From Mycobacterium sp. (lineage in GTDB: Bacteria > Actinomycetota > Actinomycetes > Mycobacteriales > Mycobacteriaceae), in the NCBI GenBank assembly GCA_031292665.1, contig JARLGR010000170.1:1-44665 (forward strand): 44,665 nt of DNA, in the 5' to 3' direction. Below the pieces are notes generated by a model, which ran no database searches, was not told the origin of the DNA, and was given only the letters and a program-made list of their open reading frames with translations. Position numbers and translations under genes: made by a program. This document shows positions 6,984-15,783 of this stretch, piece by piece (position 1 is the stretch's first letter; every line of letters starts with the position of its first letter).

Positions 6984-8759
6984 ATGCACTACGACACGGT
7001 GATTGCGAACGGCCGCTGGTTCGACGGAACCGGTGCGCCGTCGGCCCTGCGAAACATCGGCGTGCGCGATGGCCGCGTCGCGACCGTGAGCCCCGACCCA
7101 CTCGATGCGGCGGGCGCCGACATCATCGATGCGACGGGGCAGTGGGTGATTCCGGGCATGATCGATATCCACACGCATTACGACATTGAAACGCTTTGCT
7201 CCCCTGAGCTTTTGGAATCACTGCGGCACGGTGTGACGACGGTGCTGCTGGGATCGTGTTCACTGTCCACCGTCTATTTGGACAACGTCGACGCGGGCGA
7301 CATCTTCGGCCGCGTCGAAGCCATCCCCAGGCGCTATGTGATCGAAAGCCTCGACGAGGCGCGCTCGTGGCGCGATCCCAGGGAGTATGTCGCCGCGCTC
7401 GAGCGGCTGAACCTCGGACCGAACGTCGCGGCCTTCATCGGACATTCCGACATGCGGGCCGCGACCATGGGCCTGGACCGGGCAACCCGCAAGGATGTCC
7501 GGCCGTCTCCGGCGGAACTGGCGCGCATGGAGTCGATGCTCAACGAGGCGCTCGACGAAGGGTTCGTCGGGATGTCGTCGCAGCGGCTGCTTTTCGACAA
7601 GCTTGACGGTGAGGTTTGCAGGTCGCGTACCCTACCGTCGACGTATGCCGCGTCCCGCGAACTGCGCCGCCTGAACGCCATTCTGCGGCGGCGCGACAAG
7701 GTCCTACAGTCCGGGCCGGACATCAAGAATCCGCTGTCGGTCCTGTCGCAATTGCTGACATCTCTCGGGATTGGTCGGCGCCGGCTGAGGACCAGCCTGC
7801 TGTCGGCCGCCGACATCAAAGCCTTGCCGCCGGTCATCCACGTGATGGAGGCGCTCGCGCGGATGGTCAATGCCCTTGGCGCCGACTTTCGCTGGCAGCA
7901 TCTGCCGGTGCCGTTCGAGGTGTACGCCGACGGGATTTCGTTGGTGGTCTTCGAGGAGTTCGGTGCGGGCGCCGCGGCGCTGCACCTGAAGGACGAAGTG
8001 GACCGCAACGAGTTGATGCGCAACGAAGGATATCGCCGCTGGTTCCGCGAAGACTACGACAAGAAATTCGGGCCGCGGGTGTGGCACCGCGACTTCTTCG
8101 ACGCCGAAATCGTCGCCTGCCCCGACCACTCCGTCGTGGGCAAGTCGTTCGGACAGGTGGGTCTCGATCGCGGCGGCCTGCATCCCGTCGACGCCTTCCT
8201 CGACCTGGTGGTGGAGCACGGCGAGAAGTTGCGCTGGCGCACCACGATTTCCAACCACCGCCCGGAGCTACTGAAAAGACTCGCGCAGAGCGACACCGTC
8301 CAGATGGGCTTCTCTGACGCGGGCGCACACCTCCGCAACATGGCGTTCTACAACTCCGGGCTGCGCCTGCTTCGGCACGTCTACGAGGCCGACAAGCGGG
8401 GCGCCCCGTTCATGTCGGTGGAGCGCGCCGTGCACCGGCTCACTGGCGAACTCGGGGTCTGGTACGGGATCGACGCGGGCATGCTACGGCAAGGCGACCG
8501 CGCCGACATCGTCGTGATCAACCCCGACAAGCTCGATGACTCGCTCGATCGCTACGCCGAGCACCCGGTGGAGGCGTACGGCGGGCTGTCACGGATGGTG
8601 AACCGCGATGACGACACGGTCAGCGCGGTATTGGTGGCGGGGCGGCTCGCTTTCGGCGCGGGCCGGGGCTCGCCCGCGCTCGGCAACCAAAAGCTCGGCC
8701 AGTTCCTGCGGGCCGGGCGCACGTCCCGGACGCTGGCGGCCCCGGGCCCAGTGGCATAA
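6984..8759 (+). CDS. N-acyl-D-amino-acid deacylase-type amidohydrolase
   Basis: A 591-residue metal-dependent amidohydrolase of the D-aminoacylase (amidohydrolase 3) group. The N-terminus YDTVIANGRWFDGTG and the first metal motif PGMIDIHTHYD (His63, His65) are typical. Later motifs are GHSDMR (about 155), SNHRPELL (His) and FSDAGAHLRNM (the catalytic Asp loop), and a closing DIVVINPDKLDD beta-sandwich segment. Relatives hydrolyse N-acyl-D-amino acids or related cyclic amides. The ATG at 6984 is preferred over a GTG eight codons upstream because the conserved family start (M-x-YD) begins there. The gene is convergent with a second TetR gene and divergent from the first, so it may form a small regulated hydrolase unit. 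Confidence 0.85.
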   Translation: MHYDTVIANGRWFDGTGAPSALRNIGVRDGRVATVSPDPLDAAGADIIDATGQWVIPGMIDIHTHYDIETLCSPELLESLRHGVTTVLLGSCSLSTVYLDNVDAGDIFGRVEAIPRRYVIESLDEARSWRDPREYVAALERLNLGPNVAAFIGHSDMRAATMGLDRATRKDVRPSPAELARMESMLNEALDEGFVGMSSQRLLFDKLDGEVCRSRTLPSTYAASRELRRLNAILRRRDKVLQSGPDIKNPLSVLSQLLTSLGIGRRRLRTSLLSAADIKALPPVIHVMEALARMVNALGADFRWQHLPVPFEVYADGISLVVFEEFGAGAAALHLKDEVDRNELMRNEGYRRWFREDYDKKFGPRVWHRDFFDAEIVACPDHSVVGKSFGQVGLDRGGLHPVDAFLDLVVEHGEKLRWRTTISNHRPELLKRLAQSDTVQMGFSDAGAHLRNMAFYNSGLRLLRHVYEADKRGAPFMSVERAVHRLTGELGVWYGIDAGMLRQGDRADIVVINPDKLDDSLDRYAEHPVEAYGGLSRMVNRDDDTVSAVLVAGRLAFGAGRGSPALGNQKLGQFLRAGRTSRTLAAPGPVA

Positions 8760-8772
8760 CGCCTGACCGAAT

Positions 8773-9369
8773 TCAGGACTCGGGGGCTCCCAGGATGAGG
8801 TTGACGGCCTCGTCGAGCTGACCTGCGATCTCCGGAAAGCTGACGAACCGGGCCGTCATCAGCGCGCCGGCGAACGTCATCTGCAGGGTGGACTTCACCG
8901 CGCGGGGCCAGCCGGGACCCAGCGCGGCGCCGATTCGCCTGGACACCTCCTCGCCGATCTGTTCCCGAAGTGGATTCACCGCCGGATCGTCGGCCATCAG
9001 TGCCGCACCGCAGGCCGCGGTGAGCTCCGGCTCATCGGCGACCACGACGGCCATGTCCCGCATGGTCGCGCTGACCCGGGCCTCGGTGGTGTCGTTGACG
9101 TCGGTATGCAGCGGTAGGTCGCGCAGGAAGCGCAGGTACACGGCCGCCACGAGCGCGCTTTTCGAGGGAAAGTAGGTGTACGCGCTTGCCGGTGACACCC
9201 CGGCGCGCGTCGCGACAGTGCGCATCGTCAGTTTGGCGTAGGACGATTCGCGCAGTTCCTCCAGCCCGGCATCGAGGACCTTGCGGATCGTCTGGCCCGG
9301 CCGACGGTCCGACCGGCGGGCTGCGCCGACGCCGGCGGGACGGACCGGGGAAGCCGCAGTGTCAGGCAC
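8773..9369 (-). CDS. TetR-family transcriptional regulator
   Basis: A 198-residue TetR repressor. A basic N-terminal tail is followed by the DNA-binding domain (about residues 27-75) with KVLDAGLEELRESSYAKLTM and the helix-turn-helix VATRAGVSPASAYTYFPSK. The C-terminal domain is Ala-rich and helical, with no recognised ligand motif. The start is GTG at 9369. It is divergent from the methyltransferase gene with 58 bp between starts, and its 3' end nearly abuts the amidohydrolase stop (13 bp). The methyltransferase is the most likely neighbouring target. Confidence 0.87.
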   Translation of the reverse strand: MPDTAASPVRPAGVGAARRSDRRPGQTIRKVLDAGLEELRESSYAKLTMRTVATRAGVSPASAYTYFPSKSALVAAVYLRFLRDLPLHTDVNDTTEARVSATMRDMAVVVADEPELTAACGAALMADDPAVNPLREQIGEEVSRRIGAALGPGWPRAVKSTLQMTFAGALMTARFVSFPEIAGQLDEAVNLILGAPES

Positions 9370-9427
9370 CAGCCCAGTGTAGAGAGGGAGGCTTCATCAC
9401 ACCGGGATCGGCTTTAAGGTGGCGCCT

Positions 9428-9973
9428 ATGGGCGACGTTGACCGGCGACGCTGGGATGAGCGGTACACGAACCAGGGACCGCCGCCGGTGAGCGCGGTTG
9501 GGCCACCGAAGATCCTGGCGCGCCACGCGGACCTGTTTCCCTCTGAGGGAACGGCTCTCGACCTCGCGTGCGGCCAGGGGCGGGCTGCCGTGTGGCTCGC
9601 CCGGCGAGGCCTCGAGGTTTGGGGATGGGATATCTCGCCGGTCGCCGTCAGTCATGCACGGGATCTGGCGCGGCGCAGCGGCGTCGGCGATCGGTGCCGC
9701 CTCGGCGTCGCCGACTTGGACGACGGTCTGCCGCCGGGTCCGCCCGTCGACGTCGTCCTGTGCCATAAGTTCCGGGACCGCCGCCTCGACCAGGCGATGG
9801 TGGGACGCCTGAAACCGGGCGGCCTGCTCGCCATCGTGGTGCTCAGCCAAGTCGGAGCGGCGCCGGGGCCGTTTCGCGCAGTGGCCGGCGAGCTGACGGC
9901 GGCGTTCCCCGACCTCGATCCGCTCGCCTCCGGCGAAGGGCAAGGGTGCGCCTGGCTGCTGGCACGGGCATGA
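9428..9973 (+). CDS. Class I SAM-dependent methyltransferase
   Basis: A 181-residue cytoplasmic methyltransferase. The start region DRRRWDERYTNQGPPP is typical of the TehB/ubiquinone-methylase-like small-molecule group. The SAM-binding motif I is ALDLACGQGRAAVWLARRG (about residues 37-55), motif II is VWGWDISPVAVSHARDLA, and a later acidic loop is VADLDDGLPPG. An AAGGTGG ribosome-binding site 5 bases ahead supports the ATG at 9428 over the in-frame GTG at 9419. The substrate cannot be deduced. The divergent TetR gene probably regulates it. Confidence 0.85.
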   Translation: MGDVDRRRWDERYTNQGPPPVSAVGPPKILARHADLFPSEGTALDLACGQGRAAVWLARRGLEVWGWDISPVAVSHARDLARRSGVGDRCRLGVADLDDGLPPGPPVDVVLCHKFRDRRLDQAMVGRLKPGGLLAIVVLSQVGAAPGPFRAVAGELTAAFPDLDPLASGEGQGCAWLLARA

Positions 9974-10029
9974 CCATCATGCTGGTCCAAAACTGTTGCG
10001 CGCCGTGATCGAGTCTGCGCCCACCGTCA

Positions 10030-10046
10030 CGATTTTCGCGAAATCG
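10030..10046. promoter_or_regulatory. Palindrome CGATTT-TCGCG-AAATCG upstream of crotonase
   Basis: A 17-bp near-perfect inverted repeat lies 147 bp upstream of the crotonase ATG at 10193. It is AT-richer than its surroundings and symmetric enough to be an operator, but no regulator gene is adjacent. The rest of 9974-10192 shows nothing else I can name. Confidence 0.3.
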
Positions 10047-10192
10047 CGTCCTCAGCGCAGGCTCGGCGCTGCCAGCGCAGGCCCGGCGCCCGGCCGCACC
10101 TGTCGCCGTTGATTAAATTCCGGCGCAAGGCATTTGGAAATTTCACTACGTTGCTGGCCGAGACCCGATCGGCGTCCGGTAAGGTCACGGAC

Positions 10193-11041
10193 ATGGAGCG
10201 TCGGGTGCTCGAAGCGGTCATCTACGAACGCGAACCGCCGATCGCGCGGATCATCTTGAATCGAGTGGAGAAGGCCAACACCAAGGACGCGGTCCTGGTC
10301 ACGGAGGTCGATAGTTGCCTGCACGAGGCCGACCGCGACAACGAGATCAAGGTCGTCATCCTCAAGGCCAACGGCAAAGGCTTCTGCGGTGGACACGTGG
10401 CCCGCTGGGGCCCGGACGAAAACCCGTACCCGGATTTCGGGGACACGTTCGAGGACCTGTACAAAGGCACCGCCGACCTGTTCCTGTGGCCGACGTTGTA
10501 CCTGTGGGAGTTTCCCAAACCTACGATTTCGCAGATCCACGGCTACTGCGTGGGCGGCGGAATCTACCTCGGCCTGCTGACCGACTTCTGCGTGGCGTCC
10601 GAGGACGCGTATTTCCAGATGCCGCTTGCTCAGAGCCTCGGGGAACCGGGCGGGCACACCATGATCGAGCCGTGGCTGATGATGAACTGGCACCGCACCA
10701 TGGACTGGTTGCTGCTGGCGCCGACGCTGTCCGCACAGCAGGCCCTCGACTGGGGTCTGCTGAATAGGGTCGTGCCACTCGAAGACCTCGAAGACACCGT
10801 CGAGGAGATGGCGCGCAAGATCGCCCAGATCCCGTTGACCACGCTGATGGCGGTGAAGAACAACGTCAAGCGCGCGTGGGAACTGATGGGCATGCGGGTT
10901 CATCTGCAGGTCAGCCACATCTTGACGAACATGGTCGGCGCCGCGACCGATGTTCAGGCCCGACGGGCCGAACTCAAGCAGTCCGGCATGAAGCCACGCG
11001 AATTCGTCGACCGCGACGAAAAGGACTCTCCACCAACGTGA
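10193..11041 (+). CDS. Crotonase-fold protein (enoyl-CoA hydratase/isomerase family), copy 1
   Basis: A 282-residue crotonase-superfamily protein with the oxyanion-hole segments KVVILKANGKGFCGGH (about residues 51-66) and IHGYCVGGGIYLG (about 115-127). Aligned by eye with rat mitochondrial enoyl-CoA hydratase, the two catalytic Glu positions are changed: Glu144 to Leu (in FQMPLAQ) and Glu164 to Asp (in HRTMDWLL). A simple hydratase role is therefore doubtful; an isomerase, hydrolase or C-C lyase is possible. It is clearly paralogous to the crotonase at 15784-16659, sharing ILKANGKGFC and RAWELMGMRVH. The start is ATG at 10193; an in-frame TTG 28 codons upstream adds non-family sequence. It converges on the large minus-strand catabolic operon. 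Confidence 0.85.
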   Translation: MERRVLEAVIYEREPPIARIILNRVEKANTKDAVLVTEVDSCLHEADRDNEIKVVILKANGKGFCGGHVARWGPDENPYPDFGDTFEDLYKGTADLFLWPTLYLWEFPKPTISQIHGYCVGGGIYLGLLTDFCVASEDAYFQMPLAQSLGEPGGHTMIEPWLMMNWHRTMDWLLLAPTLSAQQALDWGLLNRVVPLEDLEDTVEEMARKIAQIPLTTLMAVKNNVKRAWELMGMRVHLQVSHILTNMVGAATDVQARRAELKQSGMKPREFVDRDEKDSPPT

Positions 11042-11102
11042 CGCTGGCTTCACTCTCGAGGCCCAACGTGATTATGGCTGCACGCTCGGCGGCGTCCCAG
11101 GA

Positions 11103-12812
11103 CTAGCGGCTCATCTCTCCGGCAACCCTGCGCCCGGCGGCGTGCCGCGCGGCGACATAGCCGAACACCATCGAGCTGGCGATGCTGGCGCCGGCGCCCG
11201 GGTACGTTCGCCCCATCACGGTCGCGGTGGTGTTGCCGGTGGCGTACAGACCCTCGATCACGCGGCCGTGCTCGTCGAGGACCTGTGCGTGTTCGTTGGT
11301 GACGACGCCCCCGCACGTCCCGACGTCCGCGGGGAATACCCGTGTCGCGTAGTACGGCGCGCGGTCCAGCGGGCCGACCGCGGCGTTCGGCCGATGCCCG
11401 GGGTCGCCGAGGCAATCGTTGTAGGCCGACTGGCCACGTCCGAAGTCCGGGTCCAGGCCCTTGGCGGCAAACTTGTTGAAGCGCTGAATCGTCCGCGCCA
11501 ACTCGTCGGCGGGCAGGCCAGTCTGGCGGGCGAGGTCCGCGATGGTGTCGCCTCGTTTGACCGCGCCGGTTTCGATCAGCTCGGGCGGCAGCTGCTTATC
11601 GCGCTGCAAAGGTTTCAGTGGATTCGTACTCGTGACGTATCTGCGCACGTAGCCGTCGTCGAAGACCATCCAGCACGGCACCGCCTTGTTCGCGTACATC
11701 GCCTTGCCAACCTCGACATACGAGTTCGACTCGTTGCAGAACCGGCGCCCGGTCGAGTCGACGTAGATGGCGCCGGGCCGCTGCCGGCCCGACCCGAGCG
11801 ACGCCGCGGCGGCACCGCCGTTGGCGATGAAAACCGAAGGCAGCCACCACGCTTCGTCGAGCAGATCGGTCTTCGCGCCCAGCCGCATGGCGGCCTGGAG
11901 CACCTCACCGGTGTCGCCGGCGTTGGCGATCGACCACTGCGCCTCGTTGGGCTGGTCACCGCTGTACCGGCGGCGCATCTCCTTGTTGTGGCCGAAGCCG
12001 CCCGCCGCCAGCAGGACTCCCTTGCGCGCCTCGACGTTCAGCGATGCGCCGTGGTGGCTGACACGGACCCCGGCGACCCGCCCGTCTTCGACGATGAGAT
12101 CCTCCATCGCGGCGCTGGTCCACAGCGGAGGGTGACCGTCACTCAGGTCGATCAGCGCCTTGAGCAGCTGGGCTATCAGCGAGGCACCGTTGGTCAAGAT
12201 CTGCCGACGACCGATGCGCGCGGCCGCGGTGCGCAGGAAAACGCGGGTGGCCACGGAGAACGCGCGCGGCGAACGGTTGAAGTACTGGACGGAGCGTAGC
12301 TCGTTGGTCAGCACCACGAACCGGTAGTTCTTGGCCAGCGGCGGCTGCACTTTGTCCTTCCAGCTGCCCAGTTGGGCCGCGTCGAAGGGCACCCCCTCGA
12401 CGGCGCGGCCGGATTCGTTGCCTCCCTTATGATTCGGGTAGTAGTCGCTCCAACCGGCGCACCGGATCAGTCGGACGCCCTTGCGGACGAGGAAATTGAT
12501 CATCTCGTAGCCTGCGGTCAGGAACGTTTCGCGACGTTCGGGTGAGGAAGCCGGGCCGACGTCGCCGACCACGTCGGCCAGGTAGGCCAAGCCGTCCTCG
12601 TGCGAGTCGGTGATGCCGTCGGCGCGCATCAGCGGGTTGTTCGGCAGCCACACGATGCCCCCCGACAGCCCCGTGGATCCGCCGACCAGGGCCTGCTTCT
12701 CGATGATCAGCGGTTCGAGCCCGCAGTCGACGGCGACCAACCCGGCGACCATGCCGCCCCCGCCGCTGCCCGCAATGACCAAATCCACCGAGCGGTCCCA
12801 CCGGGGGCTCAT
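11103..12812 (-). CDS. FAD-dependent oxidoreductase, 3-ketosteroid-1-dehydrogenase-like
   Basis: A 569-residue flavoprotein of the fumarate reductase/KstD group. The FAD-binding Rossmann motif is VIAGSGGGGMVAGL (about residues 12-25), with GGSTGLSGGIVWLPNN following. The C-terminal motif GLYATGNTTATVMG then RTYPGAGASIASSMVFGY matches the KstD signature, where a Tyr-Pro-Gly-x-Gly loop carries an active-site Tyr. Such enzymes remove hydrogen alpha-beta to a ring ketone, as in steroid ring A. The ATG overlaps the stop of the Rieske gene by 4 bp (ATGA), so it is the last gene of the operon. Whether the substrate is a steroid or a smaller cyclic ketone cannot be told. Confidence 0.87.
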   Translation of the reverse strand: MSPRWDRSVDLVIAGSGGGGMVAGLVAVDCGLEPLIIEKQALVGGSTGLSGGIVWLPNNPLMRADGITDSHEDGLAYLADVVGDVGPASSPERRETFLTAGYEMINFLVRKGVRLIRCAGWSDYYPNHKGGNESGRAVEGVPFDAAQLGSWKDKVQPPLAKNYRFVVLTNELRSVQYFNRSPRAFSVATRVFLRTAAARIGRRQILTNGASLIAQLLKALIDLSDGHPPLWTSAAMEDLIVEDGRVAGVRVSHHGASLNVEARKGVLLAAGGFGHNKEMRRRYSGDQPNEAQWSIANAGDTGEVLQAAMRLGAKTDLLDEAWWLPSVFIANGGAAAASLGSGRQRPGAIYVDSTGRRFCNESNSYVEVGKAMYANKAVPCWMVFDDGYVRRYVTSTNPLKPLQRDKQLPPELIETGAVKRGDTIADLARQTGLPADELARTIQRFNKFAAKGLDPDFGRGQSAYNDCLGDPGHRPNAAVGPLDRAPYYATRVFPADVGTCGGVVTNEHAQVLDEHGRVIEGLYATGNTTATVMGRTYPGAGASIASSMVFGYVAARHAAGRRVAGEMSR

Positions 12813-14185
12813 CGTGCCTCCGCGCTGAATCCGAGATCGGCGATCGGCACGTCGATGGTGGTGTTGGTCTTCTGGATCGCGGGGACGAGTGCCTCGTGGG
12901 GCAGCCCGGCCAGGAACCCGTCGACGACGCGTTCGAAGTTCGAGATGAGTCCTTCGATCCGGTCCGACAGCCGCATGTACTCGAAACCCCGGCAGTGCAA
13001 GCCCTTTTGTTGCCGGGGCAGGTTGGAGAAATCCTGCGCGGGGATCGGCGGCCAGCGCGGGTCGTCGGGCGCCATGGGCTGCGGTGGCGTGGGCCTGCCG
13101 GCGGACCGGTCCGCGGGAAAGCGGGTGAGTGACCAGATCTCGAACAGCGTCTCCTCGGGGCCGAGCGGACGGATCCGGTAGGACGACGCGCTGCTGTAGG
13201 TCGGCAGGATGAAGAAATGCGGGAAGCAGAACCCGATCGCGTCGGTGATCCCGCGGCGGACCAGCCCGTTGAGGTCGGGCATCTCGCTGCCGCGGGCGCG
13301 ATGCCAGCCGACGACCGCGTCGTTGAGGGCGGCGCGCCAGGCGGCGATCGCCTCGGCCGGATCCGGCGGCAGCTCGATGGTCTGCAGACCCTCGGCGATG
13401 CGGATGTCGTTCTCGTGCGTCATGCCGCCCATGCCGGTGCCGAGCGTCCGCATGAAGTAGAGGCTGTTCGCGACGACGGGGTGCACCGCGGCGGGGGGAG
13501 CGGCGGCCTGCGCGGACGGCAACAACTGGGGATGCGTCTGTGGGACGTGGTAACCCTCCATGAACGCCCCCATCGCCAGCTTCCAGTTCACCGGGAGCCG
13601 ACACGACTGCCACCACTCGACGCGCAGCGATTCCACCCTCCAGGCGTCATAGATCGATGCGAACGGCTCGAGGCAGTCGCGCAGCTTTGGCGCGCCGTCG
13701 TCGAGGTTTATCCACGCGCAGCCGCCCCAAAGCTCGCAGCGGACAGCAACCAGTTCAAGCTCGTCCGGGCACATGTTGCCCTCGGCGAACACCTCCGGCC
13801 GCGCCACGAAGGTGTTGCGTCCGTCGATTCCCCAGCACCAGCCATGGAATGGGCATACGAAGGTGCGCCGAGAACCGCTGCCCTCCAATAGTTTTACGCC
13901 GCGGTGGCGGCAGGCGTTGTAGTACGCCCGAACCTTTTGGTCGTCGACGCGCACCACGATGATCGACTGGTCCAGGATCTCGTACTCCACGCAGTCGCCC
14001 GGCTTGGGAATCTCCTCGAGGCGGCACGCCATCTGCCAGACGCGGGGCCAGAGCATCTCGGCTTCCAGCGCGTAGAACTCGGGGTCGTAATACCGCTGCT
14101 TGGGAATCCGGTCCGCGGTCCGGACCGCCCACGGCACCGCCGGCGGCGTCCCGTTCACATCGGCCGAACCCGTCTCTACAGCCAT
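12809..14185 (-). CDS. Rieske non-heme iron ring-hydroxylating oxygenase, alpha subunit
   Basis: A 458-residue Rieske oxygenase. The [2Fe-2S] ligands are Cys92 and His94 (CRHRG) and Cys111 and His114 (CPFHGWCWG). The mononuclear iron site shows NWK at about 200 and EGYHVPQTHPQ with His213 and His218. Enzymes of this class insert oxygen into ring or methyl carbons using electrons from a reductase and ferredoxin; neither partner is encoded next to it. The start is ATG at 14185. It lies 19 bp after the acyl-CoA ligase gene and overlaps the KstD-like gene, consistent with a joint role in oxidising one substrate. Confidence 0.9.
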   Translation of the reverse strand: MAVETGSADVNGTPPAVPWAVRTADRIPKQRYYDPEFYALEAEMLWPRVWQMACRLEEIPKPGDCVEYEILDQSIIVVRVDDQKVRAYYNACRHRGVKLLEGSGSRRTFVCPFHGWCWGIDGRNTFVARPEVFAEGNMCPDELELVAVRCELWGGCAWINLDDGAPKLRDCLEPFASIYDAWRVESLRVEWWQSCRLPVNWKLAMGAFMEGYHVPQTHPQLLPSAQAAAPPAAVHPVVANSLYFMRTLGTGMGGMTHENDIRIAEGLQTIELPPDPAEAIAAWRAALNDAVVGWHRARGSEMPDLNGLVRRGITDAIGFCFPHFFILPTYSSASSYRIRPLGPEETLFEIWSLTRFPADRSAGRPTPPQPMAPDDPRWPPIPAQDFSNLPRQQKGLHCRGFEYMRLSDRIEGLISNFERVVDGFLAGLPHEALVPAIQKTNTTIDVPIADLGFSAEAR

Positions 14186-14204
14186 TGCGCCATCCTTCGT
14201 CGGC

Positions 14205-15764
14205 TCACACGATCCGCGACGCCCGTCCTTGCCAGTAACGTTCGCGGACGCGCCTCTTGTAAAGCTTTCCGTTCGGGTCCCGCGGCAACTCGGGGTCGAA
14301 ATCGACCGTGCGGGGGCACTTGTAGCCGGCCAGGTGGCTTCGGCAGTATGCGATGAGCTCGGCCTCGAGCTCGGGTCCCGGCTCGACCCCATCCGCGGGT
14401 TGCACCACGGCTTTGACCTCTTCGCCGAACTCGTCGTTGGGCACGCCGAACACCGCCGCGTCGGCCAGTTTTGGGTGCACCACCAGCAGGTTCTCCACCT
14501 CCTGCGGGTAGATGTTCACCCCGCCGGAGACGATCATGAACGTCGACCGGTCGGTCAGGTAGAGGTAGCCGTCCGCGTCGACGTAGCCCATGTCACCCAG
14601 GGACCGCCACCCGCGGTCGTTGGACACCGACGCCGTCTTGACCGGGTCCTTGAAGTACTCGAAAGCGGGTCCACCCTCGAAGTACAGCTCGCCGGGTTCG
14701 CCGACGGGAAGCTCGTCGCCGTCGGCTCCCATCACGTGCACGGGTGACATCGGTCTGCCCACCGAACCGGGGTGGGCCAGCCACTCCTCGGGCCCGATCG
14801 TGGTCCCGGCGAATCCCTCCGTGCCGCCGTAGTATTCGTGGATGATGGGCCCGAACCAAGTCATCATCCGGTGCTTGACGTCGACGGGGCACGGGGCGGC
14901 CGCGTGAAACACGCACCTTAGGCTTGACAGGTCATAGCTTTCCCGCACCGCTTGGGGCAGCTTGAGCATGCGCACGAACATCGTGGGCACGAATTGGGCG
15001 TGCGTGACGCGATGGGTTTCGATCAGTCTTAGCACGGTCTCGGCGTCGAACTTCGGCATGATGATCGATGCCGCGCCGACGCGGTTGACCGCCATCGTGT
15101 AGTTGACCCCGGCGGCGTGGTAAAGCGGCGCGGGGGAGAGGTACACGCTGGACGGGCTCATCCCGTACCGGTGGATCAGCGCCATCTCCAGAACGGCCTG
15201 GGCCCAGGAGCCGTTGCCGTCGACCGGCAGCGGCCGGCGGACGGCCTTGGGCCGGCCCGTCGTTCCCGACGAGTACAGCATCTCCGAGCCGTCCGACAGC
15301 GGCGGCGCATCGCCCGCCGCCGCCAAGGCGTCCTCGTAGGCGTACCAGCCGGGCAGCGACCCCCCGACGGCCACGTGAACGTCGACACAGGCGTTGGCTT
15401 TCAGCAGGTGCGCGGCGAGTTCGGTCATCGAGGCGTCGACAAAGACCGCCTTCGCGTCGGAGTCGTCGATGACGTACGCGACATCCCCGGGTGTGAAGTG
15501 AGTGTTGACGGCGGTGTAGTAGAGCCCGGAAAGCTGGCAGCCCCAGGTGATTTCGAAGAACTCCGGCCGGTTCGGAAGGACCAGGGCCACGCCGTCGCCA
15601 CGGCGCAGCCCGGCAGCGTGCAGCAGCGCGCCGACCCGCTGGCTGCGCGCGTACAGCTCGGAGTACGACTCGAAGTAGGGCCCGGAGTAGGGAAGAGTGC
15701 CGCCGCCCGCGACGATGAGGGCCGGCGCATCGGCGGCCCCGGTGGCGTGGTCGGCGATGTTCAC
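14205..15764 (-). CDS. Acyl-CoA synthetase (AMP-forming ligase, FadD-like)
   Basis: A 519-residue ANL-superfamily enzyme that adenylates a carboxylic acid and ligates it to CoA. The P-loop-like motif is YSSGTTGRPK at residues 164-173; A5 is EYYGGTEGF (about 313-321); the hinge and A8 region is YLTDRSTFMIVSGGVNIYP; and the catalytic Lys near the end is in NGKLYKRRVRE. The N-terminus is slightly short for FadD proteins, but all core motifs are present. It lies 19 bp from both neighbours (crotonase upstream, Rieske gene downstream). Context suggests it activates the island's acid substrate or an intermediate. Confidence 0.9.
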   Translation of the reverse strand: MNIADHATGAADAPALIVAGGGTLPYSGPYFESYSELYARSQRVGALLHAAGLRRGDGVALVLPNRPEFFEITWGCQLSGLYYTAVNTHFTPGDVAYVIDDSDAKAVFVDASMTELAAHLLKANACVDVHVAVGGSLPGWYAYEDALAAAGDAPPLSDGSEMLYSSGTTGRPKAVRRPLPVDGNGSWAQAVLEMALIHRYGMSPSSVYLSPAPLYHAAGVNYTMAVNRVGAASIIMPKFDAETVLRLIETHRVTHAQFVPTMFVRMLKLPQAVRESYDLSSLRCVFHAAAPCPVDVKHRMMTWFGPIIHEYYGGTEGFAGTTIGPEEWLAHPGSVGRPMSPVHVMGADGDELPVGEPGELYFEGGPAFEYFKDPVKTASVSNDRGWRSLGDMGYVDADGYLYLTDRSTFMIVSGGVNIYPQEVENLLVVHPKLADAAVFGVPNDEFGEEVKAVVQPADGVEPGPELEAELIAYCRSHLAGYKCPRTVDFDPELPRDPNGKLYKRRVRERYWQGRASRIV

Positions 15765-15783
15765 CGAGAAGGCCTAGACAAGC

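Noticed and set aside
12813..13616. N-terminal extension of the KstD-like frame
   Set aside because: The extra 268 residues are out-of-frame Rieske gene sequence; the real start at 12812 has the ATGA overlap and FAD-binding N-terminus.
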